From Adineta ricciae (Eukaryota; Rotifera; Eurotatoria; Adinetida; Adinetidae), in the NCBI GenBank assembly GCA_905250025.1, contig CAJNOJ010000169.1, forward strand, positions 124,001 to 188,000: a DNA stretch of 64,000 nucleotides, in the 5' to 3' direction. A program made the position numbers and the translations under genes. The notes beneath the pieces are model-generated. The model made no database searches. It saw only the letters and a program-made list of their open reading frames with translations, and had not been told where the DNA came from. Shown in pieces: positions 57,545 through 64,000 of the stretch. Every line of letters starts with the position of its first letter. The stretch's first letter is position 1.

Positions 57545-59379
57545 ATGGCAGAAGCGAAATCAGTAAGTGTTTACAATTCTAACCAAAGGAAAAGAGCGTT
57601 TTTATGCAGTAATTAGAACTTAATATCCGTTTCGGAAATCGGATATGGGTTGTAAACTAATTTCTAACACTAATCAAAGGTTGGCTTTCCTGAAGATAAA
57701 TGTTGTATTGATTGAAGTTTGTTTTGTTTTCGGACTCGTTTTTGGAAAGAAAAGAAAGACAATAAGATTAGTCAATCCAACTTGAAGTAATACAAGCGTG
57801 GCAGTTGTTCTCATTCAAAATATTCTTGTAGAGATCCTCAGTATGTTTTTTTGTCTCCTTTACGAGAGAAGGAAATGCTTTCGTTAAATGCTTCATCACT
57901 AATCGTGCGTTCGACCTCCTCCCCTTTTCTTCAGATGATATCAGACGACATGATGACCTTACCACAATTGCCACCAGGCACCGAACCACTTGTACATCAA
58001 GTTGCTGGGCACTTTTACGGACGATCCAAGACCAAATTTGGTTTATTACAACGTTGTTCAAATGGCAATGTTCTCAAACCATTGCTTAACCCACCACGTG
58101 GTCCGCGTGAACATAAATTCTACACTCATATATTCTCTGCAAACGCCTCTTCTGAACTTCGTGCATTACAACCATTTCTTCCTCAATTACTAGGAACATA
58201 CGAATTCGATGGCATGACTTATCTAGAGTTGGAGAATGCCATTCGACCATACCAATGTCCATGTGTCATTGACATCAAACTTGGCCGAATCACTTACGAT
58301 CAAGAAGCAACACCGGAGAAAATCGAACGACAAATAGCAAAATTTGAACCAGCTGCTGAAATTGGTTTTCAATTACTCGGCTGGAAATCTTATCAGCAAT
58401 CCGATAACTCGTATATTTATCACGATAAAAAATGCTCGCGATCATTGACAAAAGACGAAGTTCTCCATGGTCTGGCACATTTTTTCGGTGCCCCGGAACG
58501 TAATATTCGTGGAATAGTCCACAAAGTACTCGATCGATTATATGACCTTGAACGAATCATGGTCAAACAATTTGAATTTGTTTTTATTGCCTCCTCGCTA
58601 TTGATAATCTACGAGGGAAAAGCGCAAGACAGCGAGGCGAAAGCTGATGTGCGTCTTGTGGATTTCGCCCATGTCTTTCCATCATCGTCTAAAAATGAAC
58701 CCGATGAAAACTTCCTTTTTGGACTTCGTCATTGTATAAAATATCTAAAAATGCTACTGGATGAAAACTTTCATTATACTACGATCGCTAAACTAGATCA
58801 TGAAACTAATTCACCCTCATCAACTTGTACGAAAATTTTCTTAGACAAATAGTCTGAATTGTCATGCGGATGTTTTCATTTTTAAAAGTCTATTAATATT
58901 TTTGTTCGAACAGTAAAGCTTTTCTGTTGAAAATAAATTGAAAAACAAAAAACAGAACAGTTTCCTATTTCTAATTCTATTTGTTTTTCTTTTTGCAGAC
59001 GCACAAAGTCGAATATCCAGCTGACTATGATTTGGAAGAACAACAGAAGAAGCCGCATGCGGCATGCGATTTACTTCGATATGATTTGAAAATGTGTTTA
59101 TTAGCGAGTGACTGCTGTAAAGTAGGAGAATTTTGCTGAAAATATTAACAAAATGTTCTTTGTTTGTTCAAAGCTCGGGCACACACCGAAAGAATGTTTA
59201 TCTAACGAAAAATTACGAGAATTTGTTCCAGAAGAATGTCGACGTTTAGCTTACACGTTCTTCGAATGCAAACGATCAATGGTAATGTCAATAATTCGTT
59301 CAATAATTAGTTTTCATATGTTTTCATTTAGATCGACATGCGTGCACGATTTCGCGGTCGTAAAGGCGAAATATATTAG
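57545..59379 (+). CDS. COA5: Cytochrome c oxidase assembly factor 5 (PET191 family)
   Basis: Small twin-CX9C-type intermembrane-space protein needed for complex IV assembly. Four exons: 57545-57562 (MAEAKS), 58999-59121, 59174-59281 and 59332-59379, all phase 0, giving 98 aa. Signature pieces: ACDLLRYDLKMCLLASDCC, GHTPKECLSNEK, EECRRLAYTFFECKRSMIDM and the conserved basic end ARFRGRKG. Exon 2 has no early ATG, so an upstream coding exon is required and MAEAKS fits in frame. The first intron is 1436 bp and contains the whole IPMK gene on the same strand. Vertebrate COA5 is 74 aa; the extra length is N-terminal. MMAA starts 110 bp after the stop. Confidence 0.9.
57935..58852 (+). CDS. IPMK: Inositol polyphosphate multikinase family kinase
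   Basis: Phosphorylates inositol phosphates (IP3/IP4 to IP5), feeding IP6 and pyrophosphate synthesis. A single long open exon of about 305 codons. Motifs: LVHQVAGHFYGRSKTKFGLL (glycine-containing N-lobe), PCVIDIKLGRITYDQEAT (the P-x3-D-x-K-x-G inositol-binding signature), IASSLLIIYEG (SSLL) and VRLVDFAHVF (metal-binding Asp of the DFG-like site), then NFLFGLRHCIKYLKMLL. A strong acceptor (CCCCTTTTCTTCAG) ends directly before ATGATATCAG, so this ATG is the first codon of an exon. The reading frame stays open 20 codons further upstream, to another ATG at 57875, if unspliced. An AATAAA signal at 58932-58937 lies between its stop and COA5 exon 2, so it can make its own mRNA inside the COA5 intron. 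IP6K is less likely given the length. Confidence 0.9.
   Translation: MISDDMMTLPQLPPGTEPLVHQVAGHFYGRSKTKFGLLQRCSNGNVLKPLLNPPRGPREHKFYTHIFSANASSELRALQPFLPQLLGTYEFDGMTYLELENAIRPYQCPCVIDIKLGRITYDQEATPEKIERQIAKFEPAAEIGFQLLGWKSYQQSDNSYIYHDKKCSRSLTKDEVLHGLAHFFGAPERNIRGIVHKVLDRLYDLERIMVKQFEFVFIASSLLIIYEGKAQDSEAKADVRLVDFAHVFPSSSKNEPDENFLFGLRHCIKYLKMLLDENFHYTTIAKLDHETNSPSSTCTKIFLDK
58932..58937 (+). terminator. AATAAA polyadenylation signal after IPMK
   Basis: AATAAA 80 bases after the IPMK stop and 62 bases before COA5 exon 2, inside the COA5 intron. Confidence 0.6.
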
Positions 59380-59488
59380 TTATTGAACATGAACTTTCTT
59401 TTCTTTGTCTTTTCTTTTGTACTGTTCATTTTGATTTCCTTGTCATAAAAGCGATCCTTGATATGCTTTCAGATCGAAAGTCTGCATT

Positions 59489-60921
59489 ATGCTTGCTCAA
59501 CGTTTTCCGAGTATCATTCTACGACGATATGCATCAACTGATATTTCTGAACTCTATAGAGGACTTGTCAATGGCGATCGAGGTTGCCTAGCCAGAAGTA
59601 TCACTTTAGTAGAATCAACACATGCAGAAAAGCAGCATAAAGCAAAGGAATTGTTAAGTCAAGTTCTACAAGGATTGAAACAACGACAAGAGAAACAAGG
59701 AAATGTACCAATCAGTTTTCGAATAGGTTTGAAATGAGAAACTAATTGATGTTTAAGAAGGAGTGACATGTGTGTGATTGTTTAGGGTTGTCCGGTAGCC
59801 CTGGCGCTGGTAAATGGTAAAACTTAACTTTAGTCTCATTTTCCAGATACGACTCTAAAATTATTCGCTTCTTTTTCAATCGTTTAACGAGATGATTAAT
59901 TGGAATTTATGTAGGTAAATCGACGTTTATCAACGTGTTCGGTCGGCATCTGATAAGCCAAGGACATAAAGTAGCCGTATTAACAGTTGATCCATCATCG
60001 TCTACGACTGGAGGTAACGAACTCTTTATATCCAATATTTTCTATTTGAAAATTTAGGATCGATCCTTGGTGATAAAACACGAATGTTGGAATTGTCACG
60101 CGAACCCAATGCATATATTCGAACATCACCATCTGCTGGTACATTAGGTGGTGTAACTCGTACAACTAACGATGCGATCGTTCTGTGTGAAGCTGCGGGT
60201 TATAACAGTATTCTTGTAGAAACTGTCGGTAAGATTGAAAACTTCGGCTTTACTTTCCTGTTTACAGAAAAATTCTCTTTCTTGTAGGCGTTGGCCAATC
60301 TGAATTTGCTGTCGTGGACATGGTAGATATGTTTTGTGTCTTACTACCACCTGGCTCGGGTGACGAGCTGCAAGGTAAACTCAATGTTATATGTTTTGTT
60401 TGCACTTTAAGTGTGTTTAGGCATGAAAAAGGGAATTATGGAACTAGTTGATCTGATCATAATCACAAAGGCGGATGGGGAACTGATGCAGGAAGTTCGT
60501 CGTTTGAAAACGGAATGGTCTAGTGCTCTTCGACTGATGCGACGCCGATCCAGCAATTGGACACCGAAAGTAAGCATCTCCATCGCGTTTTCGATCCTAT
60601 TATGATTATTTCCAAAAGGTTTTATCCGTCTCTTCTCGTACAAATGAAGGCATCGATAAAGCTTGGTCGCAAATGTTTGCTTTCGAAAATGCGATGAAAG
60701 ATTCCGGCGAATTTATGGATAAACGTGCTAATCAACTTCGGAAATGGATGTGGAACAACGTCAAAGATCGAATGCTAGATCAGTTCTTAGCCGACGAGGA
60801 AATTCAATCAGCTATACATTCGTACGAACAGCGCGTTATTCGTGGGCTCATAACACCATTTCTTGCTGCAGATGCAATTTTATCCTTATTTTCCAAAACG
60901 AAGCCGAATCAAACAAGATAA
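59489..60921 (+). CDS. MMAA: MMAA, mitochondrial G-protein chaperone of methylmalonyl-CoA mutase
   Basis: GTPase that gates adenosylcobalamin delivery to methylmalonyl-CoA mutase and protects it in the matrix (propionate catabolism). Start [18 protein letters not shown] gives a short basic presequence. Motifs in order: [21 protein letters not shown]-loop [12 protein letters not shown] (split by an intron after GAG); [20 protein letters not shown] (Walker B and switch I); [32 protein letters not shown] (switch II); [13 protein letters not shown] (NKxD-type base recognition); ending in helical [13 protein letters not shown]. About seven exons with small introns. A CTTTCAG acceptor ends at 59472, 17 bases before the ATG and 93 bases after the COA5 stop. 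ArgK/MeaB are the bacterial relatives. Confidence 0.96.
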
Positions 60922-61791
60922 CTCTATATTTACTTTTGAAATGAAAGTTGGGATGGTAGTTTTTAGACGTAATTACGATTGAATGAATAAAATTTCACTA
61001 TGAGAGAAGATACAAATTCTCGGTCTGATTCTTATCCGAAGCAAAGTTGAATGTGAAGAATATGAACCACATCTGAAACTACATGGATTTATATTTCTTG
61101 ATATCACAGCTCAAATTCTGTTTATTTATCCTTGATCGGTCAATACTTGAATAACAAGTGCAAAAACATCATATACTGATGTACTTCTATAGACACATCC
61201 AGAAATATATGTTTACGCGTATTTACAATATGGAAAGGCTGTGCTTTCAGTACAACTGGAAATAAGAGGTTTTTTTCGAACATAAAATTTCTATTTTGAA
61301 CCAGAATAACCATCTGTTTTCCAATGTTTCCCTGGCTGAAACACGTGATTGGTAATTCAATATACAGATTAATCAGACGATATAAAATCTTTTTTTTCTC
61401 ATGCGCATTTCCCATTCTTTTTCGAATCAATTTTTCTCGTCGGCTGTCTAGTACTTCGTCCCGTACTATTCTACCATTTTCTTTTTCCGTTCTGTTGCAA
61501 ATCCAGGGTTTGTCTATCATGATAATAGACGACTCTGCATATGCAGACGGTGCAACAATGTACAGTAGTAGTGTCTACTATACTCTCTTTTTCGTTATTA
61601 ATGTCTGTCCAGTCAGAATATCAGCTACGAAATGGACGAGAGAAAACGTGTCCATATCTTTCTCTCTCTCTTGTCTCACTATTTATTTAGCACTGCTTGT
61701 CGACGACGTGATTAGTAGTCGATCTTTCTCCTTTTCTTTTAACTTTTAACCTATTTGTGTGTGTGTGTGAGTGTGTAAACTAACAACTACA
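60922..61791. other. Intergenic region upstream of CPEB1
   Basis: About 870 bp. AATAAA near 60987 is a likely MMAA poly(A) signal. Pyrimidine-rich stretches and a (TG)n run (61756-61778) sit just before the CPEB1 start. Overlapping open frames on both strands at 61140-61749 are low-complexity and not accepted. Confidence 0.5.
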
Positions 61792-63858
61792 ATGATCTCA
61801 AAAGAAAATGTAAGCACAGGATTACTTTTTATGATGAAATTTTCCTATTATGTTCTTCATTAGGCTTTTACCATGGGAGGGAATTATCCATCAATTGATC
61901 GTCCCTTTAATACATCTCTAGCATTAGGTAATTTACTCGATGATACTTTACCGAATTCGACAGATTATGAACATCATCAACAACGATCAATGCTAATGAT
62001 GAATGGAACAAATAATTTACCGCAATGGTCCATGCCACACATGAATTTTACACCAACTCCTCTTGTCAAGTACGAAATTACCCGAATCTTTCGTGTAGAA
62101 ACGAGAAGTTCCGTTTGTTTAGTATGTGTTCGGATGAAAAATTACTTCAATTTTTAATGAGTAAAGATTTTACCGCACGATATGCTGCTGATGATGATCA
62201 GTACGAAGAAGATCGATATTTACAAGAAAGACATCAGAATCTCCCACCTCCAACATCATTAATCGAACAAATGGTTTGTTATTTCCGATTTTTCAACTGA
62301 TATGATCGAACGAATTTTTTCTTTTCAGCAATGTATTACAATTGATAACGATGATAATCGATTGAAAATAGCGGCGGCAAATGAACGTCGTCAAGCTACC
62401 CGTAAGACCTCCCAGTCTGTAGACATAGTTTCTCTTTCATCGACATGTTTAGGTCATTTTGGAAAAGTCAGTCAGAATATGTGTTGGTGTGCGCCGTTAC
62501 CTGTTAAACCACGTGCTTACTCAATTAATCCTCCTTCACTTTCGAATAAAATATTTCTCGGTGGCATTCCGCATGATCTTAATGAACGTAAGTGACGAAT
62601 TTTCGTGTGCTTTTTCTCATGTGTAAATGCGTTTTTGATTTCATTAGGTGAGTTAGCTACTCGTCTTAGTCAATTCGGCTCTGTTCGTATCGAATGGCCA
62701 GCTGAAAATAATCGTACTCGTCGTCGAACTAATCACGGTAGATTCTTCTGCAATATCTCATATATTCGTACGTTGAATCTTTCTGTTTAGGCAAATCCGG
62801 TTATGCTTATGCAATATTTGATAAAGAATCGTCTGTACATGAATTACTTTTAGCTTGTTGTCAACAACCACAACGTAATTCGGATGGTCGTTGTGAATAT
62901 TATCTTAATCTTAATAGTCAACGATCAGCTTCGAAACGTAAAAGTGTAAGTTCACTCAGTAAAGAGCAAGAATTATCATTAAGATAAACATTTTCCATTC
63001 TAGATCCAACTCATTCCATGGTTTGTAAGTATTTCGATAGACTTTGACGGCAAGCAATCCTAGTCATTCTTTCTTTACAGACGGAAGATGCACAATGGAT
63101 GTCATCGAATCGACATGATGCAGCTATGTGTGACCTACTCAAAGACGATCCATATAAGACGACTGTCTTTGTTGGAGCTTTGCATGGTAATCCATTGCGT
63201 ATGCGTCAATGTAAACTAAAAAGAAAGTTCTCATTTCAGGTATGATGACCGCATATGCACTTGCTCGAATTTTTTCGAAACTATTTGGTGAAGTTGATTT
63301 TGCGGCTATTGACACTGATCGAAATAAATATCCGATTGGTAATCATCTTTTTCACTCCTATTTGCCTTGCATTAAAAATTGATTCGAATGTCTACATAGG
63401 CTCGGGCCGGGTGATCTTTACGAGTATCCATAGCTATTTTAGTGCTATGACGGTAAGCGGATGCTACGCAAAAAAACCTGATTATTCAACAGTTCTCTTT
63501 CTCTGATTCTAGGCAAACTATGTGTTTATTGATTGTGAGCGATTCTCTAAAGTAGTAAGTGAATTGAGTTTTAACTCTATGGAAGGAGAAGATGAAATCT
63601 GATATTCTCAAATTTCCATTTGACTTTTATCTCTCTTAGATTCAACTTGATCCCTATTTGGTTGATGCTCAAACTTGCAGCGGAGCGAACGGTCAATCAT
63701 GTACTCAATTAGGCAAATATTTCTGTCGTTCACTCGCCTGTTGGAAGTATTTCTGTGACAAATGTTGGACGAAAGCACACACGGGTATAAACAGTCAACA
63801 ACCGTTAACTGAGGCACTCGCGCATAAACCTCTCATGCGTAATGCTAGTGTCTCCTGA
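61792..63858 (+). CDS. CPEB1: Cytoplasmic polyadenylation element-binding protein (CPEB1/Orb type)
   Basis: Binds U-rich CPE sites in 3' UTRs and controls poly(A) length and translation in germline and neurons. Exon 1, 61792-61809, encodes MISKEN; exon 2 starts at 61864. A short disordered N-terminus (about 190 aa, shorter than in vertebrates) precedes RRM1 ([59 protein letters not shown]). RRM2 follows ([37 protein letters not shown]). Last is the zinc-binding ZZ domain with regular Cys/His ([17 protein letters not shown], then KAHTG). It ends [11 protein letters not shown] at the stop codon 63856-63858. LIPWF and VGALHGM identify the CPEB1 rather than the CPEB2-4 subfamily. About ten exons, all with small introns. 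Confidence 0.96.
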
Positions 63859-64000
63859 TTGGTTTTCTTCTACTGTTATTTGAAAAAAAAAGTTATGCAT
63901 CTCTGGTTTGTTTGTTTTCTTTTCCTTTGTGTTTGAGATGCATTTCATGTTCGTCTATATCTCTGTTCAATGGTTGAATTGTTTGTGTTCGTTTTTTCTT
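63859..64000. other. CPEB1 3' flank to window end
   Basis: T-rich sequence consistent with a 3' UTR. No gene seen. Confidence 0.5.

Noticed and set aside
61140-61749. Overlapping open frames of 126 and 141 codons on opposite strands upstream of CPEB1
   Set aside because: Both are Phe/Ser/Ile-rich with no recognisable domain, overlap each other, and lie in a pyrimidine-rich leader; most likely chance frames.
1-64000. Possible tRNA, rRNA, telomeric repeat, CRISPR array or transposase genes
   Set aside because: Looked for by eye on both strands: no cloverleaf-like B-box context, no tandem telomere-type hexamers, no spaced repeat array and no reverse transcriptase, transposase or integrase motifs.

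Overview
This is a gene-dense stretch of animal nuclear DNA. Exons are short to medium, most introns are about 45-60 bp with GT..AG ends, spacers are AT-rich, and almost every gene is a metazoan family (ryanodine receptor, ECT2, LGN/Pins, CCAR1, TFAM, R7-type RGS, CPEB1). The compactness, tiny introns, and splice acceptors sitting just upstream of several start codons suggest an invertebrate with spliced-leader trans-splicing. A bdelloid rotifer is my best guess, by inference only. I see no prokaryotic operon, CRISPR array, tRNA or rRNA.

Layout: 1-17.9 kb, minus strand, holds most of one ryanodine receptor gene; the channel pore lies beyond base 1 and the first ~100 residues are not found at the other end. 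18.2-21.2 kb holds an unrecognised one-exon gene (-), a nicotinamidase (+) and a PRL/PTP4A phosphatase (-). 23.6-33.2 kb carries two plus-strand cell-division regulators: ECT2 (RhoGEF of cytokinesis) and an LGN/GPSM protein (spindle orientation) with five TPRs and four GoLoco motifs. 34.4-40.9 kb, minus strand, holds a lysine/serine-rich terminal exon, TFAM and CCAR1. GALM (galactose mutarotase) diverges from CCAR1 across a ~300 bp spacer. A 2.9 kb gene-free stretch follows, then a beta-1,4-galactosyltransferase, a repeat island, a small secreted CUB-LDLa protein and two small orphan proteins. 50.9-55.4 kb (minus) has an R7-type RGS protein and TMEM33. 55.8-63.9 kb (plus) has a C2H2 zinc-finger gene, COA5 with an inositol polyphosphate kinase gene lying inside its first intron, MMAA and CPEB1.

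The genes are mostly unrelated housekeeping and signalling loci. Points worth attention: the nested IPMK/COA5/MMAA arrangement, which looks like a trans-spliced gene cluster; active-site or binding-site changes in the PRL, GALM, B4GALT and ECT2 homologues; N-terminally short RyR and LGN models; a repeat island with palindromic units; and three orphan genes.
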